Shown here piece by piece: positions 55,593 through 64,000 of a stretch of DNA of 64,000 nt. Numbering within the stretch: the first letter of the stretch is position 1; every line of letters begins with the position of its first letter. Location of the stretch: the NCBI RefSeq assembly GCF_900099735.1, contig NZ_FNDT01000013.1:36313-100312 (forward strand), given 5' to 3'. Below the pieces are notes generated by a model. That model searched no databases, had not been told where the DNA came from, and was given only the letters and a program-made list of their open reading frames with translations. The DNA comes from Arthrobacter subterraneus. GTDB lineage: Bacteria; Actinomycetota; Actinomycetes; Actinomycetales; Micrococcaceae. The position numbers and the translations under genes are program-made.

Positions 55593-56359
55593 TAGGCCAA
55601 TCCTGCGCGGTCCAGAATGTAGCGGGTCATCGGCTCGTACAGGCCCGGACAGACGTTGTCATCAAGGGGCACTGCCACCTCCAGCTGACCCTGTGCCTCG
55701 GAGACAAACAGCCCAGGGTCGTTGCAGTCGGCGAAACCCAGGGTGGGAATCCCCTCCGATGCCGCGTGCCCTGCCCAACCGTGATCGGCCACCACCAGCT
55801 GTGGCGGCAAGGCGCCCTGGGAGGCAAGGAGCTCGAGGCTCAGCCGCATCGGTTCCGGGTAGTGGGTGTGGACGAGGCCGCCATACTGGTGCCAGACGAG
55901 GACGCCGAAGAGCTGCCGGATATCCCCGTCACGGAAGGGCTGGCCTTCCGTGACGGAAACGACGGTCGCGCCGCCACGTTCAGCGGCAGCGGCAAGTGCA
56001 GCATGGATGGGCAGCAGGCCGGCGGGATGGCCGGTGGCGAAGAGGATCCGGTGGCCGACGCGCACGGCTTCCCCGAACCGGTCAGCGAACCTGTCGAGGG
56101 CGGCCACGCACTTCTCGGCGGAAATGGTGTCCTGGCCCTCGAGGTGGGTCCGGTCCGCGCTGGTGCCGACGCGCTCATGCATCAGGTCGAATACCTCGTC
56201 GAAGGTCCACTCCCGGGTGAGCCGGACTCCGAATTCGAGGTGTTCGTTCCCATCCAGGAACAACTGCATGTGCCGGAGGTTGTCCTGCCGCGGCGTCGCC
56301 ACCTTTCCGGTAATACCCACTGAGTCGAAATAGCTGGCAAGTTCCGCGGCGGCATTCAC
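55592..56359 (-). CDS. Predicted phosphatase-family protein (PF15698-like)
   Basis: A 255-residue protein that matches the actinobacterial phosphatase family: NLRHMQLFLDGNEHLEFGVR early, GHRILFATGHPAGLLPIH in the middle, and VVADHGWAGHAASEGIPTLG near the end, with several conserved His and Asp that could hold metal. The natural substrate is unknown. Its stop codon touches the long hairpin at 55533-55592. The family call is from memory of the pattern and is moderately sure. Confidence 0.6.
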   Translation of the reverse strand: MNAAAELASYFDSVGITGKVATPRQDNLRHMQLFLDGNEHLEFGVRLTREWTFDEVFDLMHERVGTSADRTHLEGQDTISAEKCVAALDRFADRFGEAVRVGHRILFATGHPAGLLPIHAALAAAAERGGATVVSVTEGQPFRDGDIRQLFGVLVWHQYGGLVHTHYPEPMRLSLELLASQGALPPQLVVADHGWAGHAASEGIPTLGFADCNDPGLFVSEAQGQLEVAVPLDDNVCPGLYEPMTRYILDRAGLA

Positions 56360-56878
56360 CCGTCCATCCTAGGCGCTGGGGTTTAGAGCGCGGGCGCACC
56401 CTCAAGCTGTTCGACGGCGGCGCAGGGGGTCGCCAACCTCTACGCACAGCAGTGGATCTCCACGCTTCCCAGGGAATGATGACGACTGCGCAGCTGTCTA
56501 ACTGCACACTTCAGATGCAAGAAGCAGCTGTCCCTCTCGCGTCCTAGAGGTAGACGGCCGCCGACAGCCGGGGTCCGTATTGGGGAGACCTTCCCGGCTG
56601 CCGGCGTTCGAACCAGGACATACTGCCACTCCGGTTCTCGCGCCTTCGGGTGCTCGCTCAGCCTAGTGGCTTCTCACCCTCGTGCGTAAACACCTAGTAA
56701 CGGACTGGCGTACAAATTTTGCTATAAGGCGGTGCCTGTGTGGCAGTAGCTGAATACGACTCGTTTCTCGTATCCGGGATTCATGCTTCGTTCTCCGCAG
56801 AGCTATGTTTCGTTGTTCTTCGGTTTAGAGCGCCTCCCTATTGTCGATCTGGCACCAGTAGACAGGCAGGGAGCGGAC
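56360..56878. other. 519-base gap before the ABC-importer cluster, no gene seen
   Basis: I find no supportable gene on either strand. The base composition becomes visibly less GC-rich from about 56690 (for example TACAAATTTTGCTATAAGG at 56719-56737), which may include the promoter of the importer operon, with TATAAG as a possible -10. A GTTCGAA near 56606 looks like a tRNA T-loop but has no pairing arms. This gap probably contains the border of an acquired segment. Confidence 0.4.
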
Positions 56879-57910
56879 ATGGCGGTAGACCTTTCAATTC
56901 GGGCTCGCCGCCGACGGATGGAGCGCATCTGGCTTCCGGCACTTTATCTGGCTCCGACGCTGGTTCTATTGGGACTCTTCGACATATATCCCATCTTCCT
57001 TTCCGCCTGGATAAGTCTTTGGCGTTGGGGGATCAAGGCCGAGGAGTTCATCGGCTTTGACAACTACACACGAATTTTCGAAGAGTTGGGCAGCAAGCCC
57101 GGCGGCGCTCCCGGTGAAGTAGGCCAAAGCTTACTTGTAACTGCTTTTTATGTGTTGGGAACGGTTCCGGCGACCATCGCAATTGCATTTGTGATCGCCA
57201 ACATGCTGAACGCTCGTGTGAGGTTCCTGGCGCCGCTACGTACTGCATACTTCATTCCCTATATCACGTCGACTGTCGCGGCTGGCCTGGCCTTTGTATG
57301 GCTGTTGAATCCGCAGGTCGGCGTCGCCAACGCCACTCTCAAGGCATTTGGATTACCCGCGCAGCAATGGCTACTCGACCCGGAACCGGTAGTGCCCAAA
57401 TTATTCAGCATCGCAGGCATTGGATGGTCCGACCAGTTGCCGGCCTTTCTCGCGGGGCCCAGTGTGGCATTGACGTGCGTGATGGTTTTCAGTATCTGGA
57501 ACACATTGGGCTTCGCTGTCGTCATCATACTGGCCGGGCTGACCACCATCGACACGCAGGTCAAGGAAGCGGCTCGAATGGATGGGGCGAATTCATGGCA
57601 GATGGCCACCCGGATAACAATTCCCTTGGTTTCTCCCACGTTGTTCTTCCTCCTCGTCGTTTCCACGATCCGGTCTTTCCAGAGCTTCAACGAGATCTTT
57701 GTGCTGACCAGTGGCGGTGGCTACGGAGCCGGCGCCGGGTCGCCCCTGGACACGACATTGACCCTGCCGGTGCTAATTTTCCGCCACCTCTATGAGAGAC
57801 CCGGTTCAGTGGGCTTTGCAGCAGCGCTCTCCATGCTGCTTTTCGTCCTGCTACTGGGCGTGACGCTGCTGCAATTCCGGTTCGCTGAGCGCCGCGTGCA
57901 CTATGACTGA
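56879..57910 (+). CDS. Carbohydrate-type ABC importer permease 1 (MalF-like)
   Basis: A 343-residue inner-membrane permease with six or seven helices and the EAA loop EAARMDGANSWQMATRITIP that docks the ATPase. It is of the MalF/UgpA type. I used the ATG at 56879, preceded by GGGAG; a longer frame from 56783 is less likely. It is the first gene of a six-gene run. Its codons are a little less GC-rich than those of neighbouring housekeeping genes, which fits recent transfer. Confidence 0.88.
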   Translation: MAVDLSIRARRRRMERIWLPALYLAPTLVLLGLFDIYPIFLSAWISLWRWGIKAEEFIGFDNYTRIFEELGSKPGGAPGEVGQSLLVTAFYVLGTVPATIAIAFVIANMLNARVRFLAPLRTAYFIPYITSTVAAGLAFVWLLNPQVGVANATLKAFGLPAQQWLLDPEPVVPKLFSIAGIGWSDQLPAFLAGPSVALTCVMVFSIWNTLGFAVVIILAGLTTIDTQVKEAARMDGANSWQMATRITIPLVSPTLFFLLVVSTIRSFQSFNEIFVLTSGGGYGAGAGSPLDTTLTLPVLIFRHLYERPGSVGFAAALSMLLFVLLLGVTLLQFRFAERRVHYD

Positions 57911-57983
57911 CGTGCACAACGACTGAACCAGCGGGAAGTACCACGAACCAGATCACCCCTCAGCGAAAAGACGGAGCGCCCCA

Positions 57984-58952
57984 GTGGCAATTCAATCCAT
58001 CGCACGCGACCAGCGCGATTCAACAGATTCGTCCAAGCCCGCCGCGAGGACCAGCACACCATCGTCCGATGAGCTTGGGAGGTGGCGGCGTCGTGCGGGC
58101 CGGGTGATCCTCTATCTCCTCCTCGCGGCTGGAGCGGCGATCATGTTGTTTCCGTTCTTCTGGATGGTGTCGAGTTCCCTAAAAACCTTCCAGGAAGTGA
58201 ACCTCTCACCCCCAACGTTGTTCCCTGCGGACCCGCAATGGTCAAATTACGCTGACGCCTGGACCGCACCGCCGTCGGGTTTCGCACGCTATTTCCTCAA
58301 CAGTCTTCTGGTCGCGGTGGTTGGTACTTCTCTGCAGCTCTTCACTGGACTTACCGCCGCCTACGCGTTCGCTCGGATGAAGTTCCGGTTCAACAACCTG
58401 CTCTTCGTGATCGTTCTAGCCACCATGATGATCCCCTTCGAGGCAAAGATCGTCCCGAATTATGTGCTGATTCGGCAGATACCGCTGACCGGGGGCAACG
58501 ATCTCCTGGGGGCGGGAGGATCCGGCCTATATGACACCTACGCCGGTATGATCCTGCCCGGGGTGGCAAGCGCATTCGCGATCTTCCTCCTGCGTCAAGC
58601 CTTCATGGCCATTCCGCGTGATTATTGGGATGCCGTTCGGATGGACGGTGCATCGCACTGGACCTTCCTCTGGCGAGTGCTCATTCCCATGACGATGCCG
58701 GCGGTGCTCACGGTGGTGCTGTTTGGCTTCCTCGCCCGTTGGAACGAACTGCTGTGGCCATTGATCGCCACTCAATCGGAATCGATCCGTCCCGTTCAGC
58801 TTGGACTCATGAGCTTTTCCGGGGACGAAGGTTCGCTCTATCACCTGCTGATGGCCGCCACCACGCTCGTGGCCATCCCCGGCATCATCTTCTTCCTCTT
58901 CGTCCAGCGCCGATTCATTGAAGGCCTCACCGCCTTCGGCGTCAAGGGCTAA
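57984..58952 (+). CDS. Carbohydrate-type ABC importer permease 2 (MalG-like)
   Basis: A 322-residue permease with a Ser/Thr-rich cytosolic start of about 35 residues and six helices; the EAA loop is DAVRMDGASHWTFLWRVLIP. It is the MalG/UgpE-type partner of the preceding permease, 73 bases downstream. The start is GTG with a GGAG site. No ATPase gene lies in the cluster, so a shared MsmX/UgpC-type ATPase must serve it. Confidence 0.9.
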   Translation: MAIQSIARDQRDSTDSSKPAARTSTPSSDELGRWRRRAGRVILYLLLAAGAAIMLFPFFWMVSSSLKTFQEVNLSPPTLFPADPQWSNYADAWTAPPSGFARYFLNSLLVAVVGTSLQLFTGLTAAYAFARMKFRFNNLLFVIVLATMMIPFEAKIVPNYVLIRQIPLTGGNDLLGAGGSGLYDTYAGMILPGVASAFAIFLLRQAFMAIPRDYWDAVRMDGASHWTFLWRVLIPMTMPAVLTVVLFGFLARWNELLWPLIATQSESIRPVQLGLMSFSGDEGSLYHLLMAATTLVAIPGIIFFLFVQRRFIEGLTAFGVKG

Positions 58953-59031
58953 ATACTTCACTCTCCAAGCTCCAACCGTCCATCGCAACACACGTCTACT
59001 GCTCCATCAACCGCACCGGAGGTCCGCCGCT

Positions 59032-60393
59032 ATGACAACGAAAAACTCCTCTCGGAGAAACATCCTCCCATCCATCGTTCTGATCAGCTCACTACTGGTG
59101 ACCTCGTGTGCCGCTGGCTCAGGTTCCCAAGCAGGTTCTGAGAACGCAGGGGCCACTTCAGCTGGTATCGACGAGACCACCCTCCCTGAGGGCGTCGAGA
59201 TCGACTTCTGGCATATTCAGGCCACCATCTACGGGGAAGCAATCACGGAAATGGTCGAGGAGTTCAACGCGACCAACGAATGGGGCATCGTCGTGAATGA
59301 ATCTTTCAAGGGGTCCTACCAGGAGCTCAACCAAGCAGTCCGGGCCTCATTGGCCGGCGGTGGATCCCCGGACGTCACTATGGCCTACGAGAACGACACC
59401 CTGGAATATCTGGCCAACGACGTGATCGTCCCTCTCGACCCGTACCTCGAAAGCGAGAAGTACGGGGTTACAGAGGAGGAAATTGACGACATGGTCGATG
59501 GAGTGCTGGCCCGCCAGCGGGTCGATGCGTACAACGGCAGCACCCTCTCCTGGCCCCACGGCAACTCCAGCATGGGTATGTACTACAACGCCGATCTGTT
59601 CAAGAAAGCCGGAATCGAAGCGCCTCCGGCCGACTGGGACGAATTCATGGAGCAGGCGCGCCAAATGAAAGAAGAAACGGGACTGCCCTACGTCGCCCTA
59701 GGCACCGGAAAAAATGGGATCTACTACAACATCATGCGATCCAAGGGAACCACTCCCTATGATCCCGAAGCGGGAACTACAGAATTCGCGTCACCTGTGT
59801 CTATTGAAGCCCTAGAGCTGCTCGCAGGACTCTACGAGGAGGAGCTGGCATACACTGCAGCCGACACAGAGCAGGAATTCACGAACGAACGAACGGCCAG
59901 CGAGATCGGAACCACAGCGCGTACCTCCACGAAGATCGAGCAAATCGGCGACAGATTCGACTGGACAGTGGCGCTCACCCCGCAGGAAAGCGAAGAACCT
60001 GTGACCCAGCTTTTCGGCGGAAACCACGTAATCCTCGCCTCGGACGATTCGGAGCAGGAACTCGCCGCATGGCTCTTCATGCGCTGGTTCGCAGGCACCG
60101 ACGCCCAGGCCATCTACGCAGCCCGCACCGGGTACTCACCCGCCGTGGAAAGCGCGCTCGAAACGGAACTCCTCACCACGAACTACGAAGAGAACCCACA
60201 GAAAGCAGCCGCGTTCGAGAACGTGTTCGTCAACGCGCAGATCATGCCTCCCACAGCGGCCGGCAACGCAATCGACGACATGGTCACCGGCGTGGTTGAA
60301 GAAGTGGTCCTGGGTCGCCTGACTCCGCAGGAAGCCGCCGATCGTATGGACGCGGAGGCAACCACCCTCCTGGCATCTGCACCGCAGAACTGA
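59032..60393 (+). CDS. Extracellular solute-binding lipoprotein (family 1)
   Basis: A 453-residue lipoprotein with a signal peptide and lipobox (SSLLVTSC, Cys26), then a family 1 binding domain: VEIDFWHIQATIYGEAITEM, GGGSPDVTMAY, GNSSMGMYYNADLFKKAGI and the hinge WLFMRWFAG. It delivers ligand to the two permeases. The pattern is closest in type to glycerol-phosphate and oligosaccharide binders. The mature protein is strongly acidic. I used the ATG at 59032 after CCGGAGG. Confidence 0.9.
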   Translation: MTTKNSSRRNILPSIVLISSLLVTSCAAGSGSQAGSENAGATSAGIDETTLPEGVEIDFWHIQATIYGEAITEMVEEFNATNEWGIVVNESFKGSYQELNQAVRASLAGGGSPDVTMAYENDTLEYLANDVIVPLDPYLESEKYGVTEEEIDDMVDGVLARQRVDAYNGSTLSWPHGNSSMGMYYNADLFKKAGIEAPPADWDEFMEQARQMKEETGLPYVALGTGKNGIYYNIMRSKGTTPYDPEAGTTEFASPVSIEALELLAGLYEEELAYTAADTEQEFTNERTASEIGTTARTSTKIEQIGDRFDWTVALTPQESEEPVTQLFGGNHVILASDDSEQELAAWLFMRWFAGTDAQAIYAARTGYSPAVESALETELLTTNYEENPQKAAAFENVFVNAQIMPPTAAGNAIDDMVTGVVEEVVLGRLTPQEAADRMDAEATTLLASAPQN

Positions 60394-60399
60394 TCTCCG

Positions 60400-61299
60400 A
60401 TGGCGACAGAGACCGAGGAACAGATACAGCTGCCATCCGTAGGAAATCAGCCTCCTCTGGCGAACCTCCGGGCCATCAAGATGGTTTTGTTCGACCTTGA
60501 TGGGACACTCCACGACGACCCCCGGGTCACCGACCGGTACGCGTCAATTTTGGAAGACATCATTCCCGACGGCGGCGGCCAAGGATTGCGGACTGAGGCC
60601 GCCGCGGTCGCAGCTGGTGAACACCCCGCTTTAAAACCGGGGCTTTTCGCCGAACCATACCGCGGAATCGTGGTGCACGCACCGGAGTGGACGTCGGAAA
60701 GCGCGACGGACTGGGAGGGACATCCCGTGCCCGTCCCCGACGATCTCCGGGGACGAGTGGGCCACGATGGCCCACTGCGATACCTGGGTGACAGTTGGCA
60801 GATCATCGGCACCCTTGCGGCCTCCCGAGGAGCAGACCAGCGGATACAAGCCGAAGCCTTCGCCTCGGCCCGCCGGTTTGTCAATGACCACGCAACGTCG
60901 CTGATCCGGTCGGAACACCTGGACGAAGTACTCGACAGGCTTGCGCCTGGCCGCCATCTTGTCCTGGCCACTAACACTCCTGAGCAACTGGCGCGCCCGC
61001 TGGTAGATCGTTTGGCTCTACGCCCACCGTTCGCGATAGTTCGCTTCGATGCCCGCAAGCCCAAAGGCTGTGCACAGCTGATCGTGCAGGCACGGCGCGC
61101 ATGGGGAACTCATCCGGCGGAGGTGCTGGTCGTGGGGGACAACCTGTGGAACGATCTGCTGCCCCCTGCCGGTCAAGGCTGCAGGACGGTGCACATTGAT
61201 CCGCTGGGAACCGACTCCGATGGGCGCTGGTCAAGCGCCCGCTACGACAATTTCGCCGCTTTCGCCGCTGCGCTGAGGGAGATTCCTGATGAAGCCTGA
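60400..61299 (+). CDS. HAD-superfamily hydrolase
   Basis: A 299-residue phosphatase-type HAD protein. Motif I is FDLDGTLHDD (nucleophile Asp32, acid Asp34), motif II/III about ATNTP and the Lys in RKPKGCAQLI, and motif IV GDNLWND. A cap domain of about 120 residues sits between motifs I and II. It starts only 6 bases after the binding-protein gene and overlaps the next gene by 11 bases, so its substrate is probably the imported compound or a breakdown product of it. Confidence 0.85.
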   Translation: MATETEEQIQLPSVGNQPPLANLRAIKMVLFDLDGTLHDDPRVTDRYASILEDIIPDGGGQGLRTEAAAVAAGEHPALKPGLFAEPYRGIVVHAPEWTSESATDWEGHPVPVPDDLRGRVGHDGPLRYLGDSWQIIGTLAASRGADQRIQAEAFASARRFVNDHATSLIRSEHLDEVLDRLAPGRHLVLATNTPEQLARPLVDRLALRPPFAIVRFDARKPKGCAQLIVQARRAWGTHPAEVLVVGDNLWNDLLPPAGQGCRTVHIDPLGTDSDGRWSSARYDNFAAFAAALREIPDEA

Positions 61300-62758
61300 T
61301 ACCGAACCGACACTGACTTTTTTCAACGGAACCAACACGATAGGCGGTGTACAGGCCGCCGTCCGGATGGGCGGCTCAGCGCTGTTCTTCGACTTCGGTA
61401 TCACCCCGAACCCGACCGGTTCCTTGTTCTCACGTTCCTCTCCTGCACCGGTCGACGAACGTCTAGCCGCCCACCTGCGGGCGGGCATGGCACCCCTGGT
61501 GGAAGGACTGTACGATCCGGCTCAGCTCGCACCATCCGGTGGAAGCGTGGCCGCCGCAGTCGGTTCCCTGACGCATGAAGGCCGCCTGCTCCATGACGCC
61601 ACAGTGCTGGACGGGCTGGAGGAACTGGGCATCTTCGTCAGTCACAACCACAACGACCACTGTGGGCTGCTGCCGTTCGTCAACCCCAAGATTCCGGTTC
61701 TCATGAGTGCTGACGGCGCGGCCCTGCATGCCGGGCTGGTGGAATCAGGGACGCTGCCGGGAACCCCCGCCACGGTGCGCAGTGTGCAGGAGGGAGAGCG
61801 CGTCAGCATCGGCGACCTTCAGCTTGAAGTGATACTGGTGGACCACGACATCCCCGGAGCAGCAGGATTTGTTCTCGAAGCTGACGGCCGCCGGGTCGCC
61901 TGGACCGGCGACTGGCGTGCCCACGGCCATGCCCCCGAGCGCATGGCCGAGTTCGCCGAGCGCGCAGCTGGGGTGGATCTGCTGATTACCGAAGGCACCA
62001 CGCTGCGTCCTGACTCAAGCCCCGTCCGCCCCCTCTCCGAAGCGGAACTGACGGAACGGGTGCACCGTCTTCTCGCCGCAACGGACGGGCTGGCTTTCGT
62101 AACGCCCTACCCGCGCAATCTGCGCCGGCTGGCTGGCCTCCGCGATGCAGCCACCGCAACCGGCAGGACCCTGGTTCTGCGTCCGGAAACCCTCTCCGGG
62201 TGGCAGGCGGCAGCCCGCCACGGAATCACGGAACCCCTGCCCACCGACGGCACCAACACCGTGGCGGTGCTCACCACCGGTGACACAGGCGTCCATCTTC
62301 CGGAAGACGTGGAACGTGTGACGCTGGAGGACCTTCGCCAAAACCGCAACAACTTCATCGTGGAACTGCAAGTCCCTGATCGGTGGCTAGCACTGGCCGT
62401 TGGAGCACGGCAGGGTGACCTGTTGATACACACCAACGGTGAGCCGCTGGGCGCGTGGGCACCGGAGTGGACCTCACTGCAGGCGTGGGTGCAGGCGCTG
62501 GGGCTGGACTTCGTCTGGCTTGATTCCGGTGGACATGCCAGCCCTGACGATCTTGCCTGGCTGACTGAGGCCGTGCGCCCCGGCGCCGTCGTCGCGGTCC
62601 ATAGCGCCCATCCGCACCTATTCCCGCGCACCTCCGCTCCGCTCGTGCTTCCTCAGCGCGGGCAGGCCTTCCCTATTTCCCAACCCGCCGACTTCGCACG
62701 CGGTGCACGCGGAGCGGACCCCGAAAGGACCCTGATTCCATGCGTTTCGTTGTCATGA
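61289..62758 (+). CDS. Beta-CASP/RNase J-like metallo-beta-lactamase-fold hydrolase
   Basis: A 489-residue MBL-fold enzyme. The metal motif HNHNDH is at 119-124, with further ligands in VDHDIPGA and WTGDWRAHG. The C-terminal part has SGGHASPDDL and VHSAHPH, which match the beta-CASP/RNase J motifs, although the protein is shorter than RNase J (about 550) and lacks its C-terminal domain. A phosphodiesterase or nuclease-like activity on a small substrate is possible. It has GAGGGAG upstream, and overlaps both neighbouring genes (11 and 19 bases). Confidence 0.82.
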   Translation: MKPDTEPTLTFFNGTNTIGGVQAAVRMGGSALFFDFGITPNPTGSLFSRSSPAPVDERLAAHLRAGMAPLVEGLYDPAQLAPSGGSVAAAVGSLTHEGRLLHDATVLDGLEELGIFVSHNHNDHCGLLPFVNPKIPVLMSADGAALHAGLVESGTLPGTPATVRSVQEGERVSIGDLQLEVILVDHDIPGAAGFVLEADGRRVAWTGDWRAHGHAPERMAEFAERAAGVDLLITEGTTLRPDSSPVRPLSEAELTERVHRLLAATDGLAFVTPYPRNLRRLAGLRDAATATGRTLVLRPETLSGWQAAARHGITEPLPTDGTNTVAVLTTGDTGVHLPEDVERVTLEDLRQNRNNFIVELQVPDRWLALAVGARQGDLLIHTNGEPLGAWAPEWTSLQAWVQALGLDFVWLDSGGHASPDDLAWLTEAVRPGAVVAVHSAHPHLFPRTSAPLVLPQRGQAFPISQPADFARGARGADPERTLIPCVSLS

Positions 62759-63492
62759 CCCACAACATCTGGGCGGATACACGGTGGCCTGAACGCGAGC
62801 CCGCCCTGCGATCGCTCCTTCGCACCCGGCGCCCCGATATCTACGCCGTGCAGGAGCTTCGCCCCGCCACCAAAGCTGTGATCGACGAGGTGCTTTCAGG
62901 GCACTCGCGGGTAGAGGACAGCGAACGTGGATGGACGTACGAGAGCTCAATCTGGTGGGATTCAGCCCTGTTCACCGAAGTGGAGCACGGTTCCATCGAT
63001 ATTGGTATCGGGGTAGACGAGATCCACCGTGACCGAAAACTGTTCTGGGTAAGGCTGGCCGCTCAGGACGGTTCTACAGTGGTGGTCAGCACCGCACACT
63101 TCTGCTTTCCCGGAACCCAGCGGGAGCTTACTGAGCACGTCAATCCGCGTATCGCACAGTCGGCGGCCGCCGGTGCCGTGTTGGCGGAACTCGGCGGGCC
63201 CGAAGAGCCGGTGCTGTTCATGGGTGACCTTAACGAGTCCTGGCATGTGCTGCGGGTACTCCACGAAGCGGGCCTTCAAGACTCATACTCGGCCCTGGGG
63301 GTGGTTCCTGCGGCCACCTGGCCGACCATCCCCACCTGGCCGCAGGCAACCGCACCTTGGGTGATCGACTTCCATTTCTTTCGAGGGCGAATCCGCGCTC
63401 TAACCACCGAAGTAGTCGATTTCTTCGAAGGTGACATCGCTCCGTCAGACCACAAACCGGTGGTGACTACCTACGGACTCGACATCGGATAA
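62740..63492 (+). CDS. Endonuclease/exonuclease/phosphatase (EEP) family enzyme
   Basis: A 250-residue DNase I-like fold protein with all main EEP motifs: MTHNIWAD (Asn9), QELRP (Glu39), MGDLNES, and the terminal SDHKPV. It has no signal peptide, so it should act in the cytosol as a metal-dependent phosphoesterase. It overlaps the MBL gene by 19 bases and is last in the cluster. Relatives act on inositol phosphates, sphingomyelin-type lipids, nucleic-acid ends or CoA-type esters; the substrate here cannot be read. Confidence 0.85.
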   Translation: MRFVVMTHNIWADTRWPEREPALRSLLRTRRPDIYAVQELRPATKAVIDEVLSGHSRVEDSERGWTYESSIWWDSALFTEVEHGSIDIGIGVDEIHRDRKLFWVRLAAQDGSTVVVSTAHFCFPGTQRELTEHVNPRIAQSAAAGAVLAELGGPEEPVLFMGDLNESWHVLRVLHEAGLQDSYSALGVVPAATWPTIPTWPQATAPWVIDFHFFRGRIRALTTEVVDFFEGDIAPSDHKPVVTTYGLDIG

Positions 63493-63702
63493 TCGCGACC
63501 CCAAACACCGACTGAGCTACCGCGGCACGGCAGAGCAGGAAAGTACTCACCTGCTGATCGCACAAACCTCGATGTATGGCAGAACCGGGAACGAGACAAA
63601 GCATCTCGCCACAACAATAGGCTGTCTTGGAACCCATCGACCTGGGGGCCCGTAACGCATACTGCCGCCCAAGGATCGATACCCGTCTCAGCGGCACATA
63701 CC

Positions 63703-64000
63703 GGCTCTTCGCATTTGAGGGTGTAATCGGAGCGGCTGGGGTGGGCGCGTCGGTCGCTGGATAGAGGTCGAGGCCTTCCGATGATGGAAGTTCCTACACT
63801 GCCCATCTGAAAGACCTCGACGATGCTCCACGCTACCTTCGCTGCGCCTGATCTGACCACGTTCTGCCGTCTCGATGAGCTCGGCCTCGAAGCCGTTGGG
63901 CAGCATCTGGGCCCTGAGCGGGCGGTGATCAAGTGCCGTGTCGTTAAAGCGGATCCGTGGTGCCAGTCCTGCGGAGCAGAGGGCGTGCCACGAGACACGA
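63703..64000 (+). mobile_element. ISL3-family insertion sequence, left part
   Basis: The transposase start at 63823 is typical of ISL3 elements. Upstream, GGCTCTTCGCATTTGAGG (63703-63720) resembles the terminal repeats of this family and is the likely left end; the right end and target duplication lie past the window. It sits 210 bases after the EEP gene, at the edge of the importer cluster. The bases 63493-63702 show no gene. Confidence 0.7.
63823..64000 (+). CDS. ISL3-family transposase, N-terminus only
   Basis: From the ATG at 63823 an open frame runs to the window end (59 codons seen). It starts MLHATFAAPDLTTFCRLDEL and contains the zinc-finger-like CRVVKADPWCQSCGAEGVPR of ISL3 transposases, with Cys pairs spaced for metal binding. 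The catalytic DDE part lies outside the window, so it is unknown if the gene is intact. Confidence 0.85.
   Translation, partial: MLHATFAAPDLTTFCRLDELGLEAVGQHLGPERAVIKCRVVKADPWCQSCGAEGVPRDT

Noticed and set aside
56540..56660. tRNA gene suggested by a GTTCGAA T-loop-like string
   Set aside because: Neither strand offers matching acceptor, D and anticodon arms around it.
63471..63998. 175-codon minus-strand frame at the window end
   Set aside because: It runs antisense through the IS end and the transposase start and has no domain; the plus-strand ISL3 transposase reading is clearly better.

Overview
The window reads as chromosomal DNA of a high-GC actinobacterium, most likely an Arthrobacter-like member of the Micrococcaceae. 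Supporting signs are the rpsF-ssb-rpsR-rplI-dnaB block, a myo-inositol-3-phosphate synthase gene, a CsoR copper regulon, frequent GTG starts, 4-bp ATGA/GTGA gene overlaps and strong GGAGG-type ribosome binding sites. No rRNA, tRNA or CRISPR array was found.

Layout. 1-3.6 kb: copper module (DUF305 protein, CsoR with two operator palindromes, CopZ, CopA). 3.6-10.6 kb: a DUF1538 transporter/PII-like/CBS operon, an EamA exporter, an odd HhH-GPD protein, a small winged-helix regulator with membrane proteins, and a MATE exporter. 10.6-15.7 kb: a TetR regulator with two copies of its likely operator, a DUF4031-HD fusion, a BNR propeller plus MoaD-like pair, CHAD and MOSC proteins. 15.8-21.8 kb: dnaB carrying two inteins of different splicing class, a DnaA-box cluster, rplI, rpsR, ssb, rpsF. 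22-32.4 kb: aminopeptidase, an ABC exporter with a two-component system, a lipoprotein, a TetR-ABC operon with a clear palindromic operator, and a DrrAB-type exporter. 32.6-37.1 kb: small membrane and secreted proteins, an MFS carrier and an ABC-F ATPase.

37.3-43.7 kb is a glycine-riboswitch-controlled operon (gcvP, gcvT, sdaA, short MTHFR). With tdh-kbl and fhs at 51.5-55.4 kb it makes a one-carbon theme: threonine to glycine, glycine to methylene-THF, serine to pyruvate, and formate activation. Between them lie a quinone-detoxification-like VOC/hydrolase pair with a MarR-type palindrome, an envelope operon (GT-C glycosyltransferase, FemAB, flavoprotein), ino1 and a YeiH transporter.

56.4-64 kb looks like accessory DNA. 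A sugar-type ABC importer lacking its ATPase (two permeases and a binding lipoprotein) is co-oriented with three hydrolases: a HAD phosphatase, an RNase J-like beta-CASP/MBL protein and an EEP-fold phosphoesterase. The window ends inside an ISL3-family insertion sequence. This cluster is my best candidate for an undescribed catabolic or salvage system; the other high-value locus is the doubly intein-invaded dnaB.
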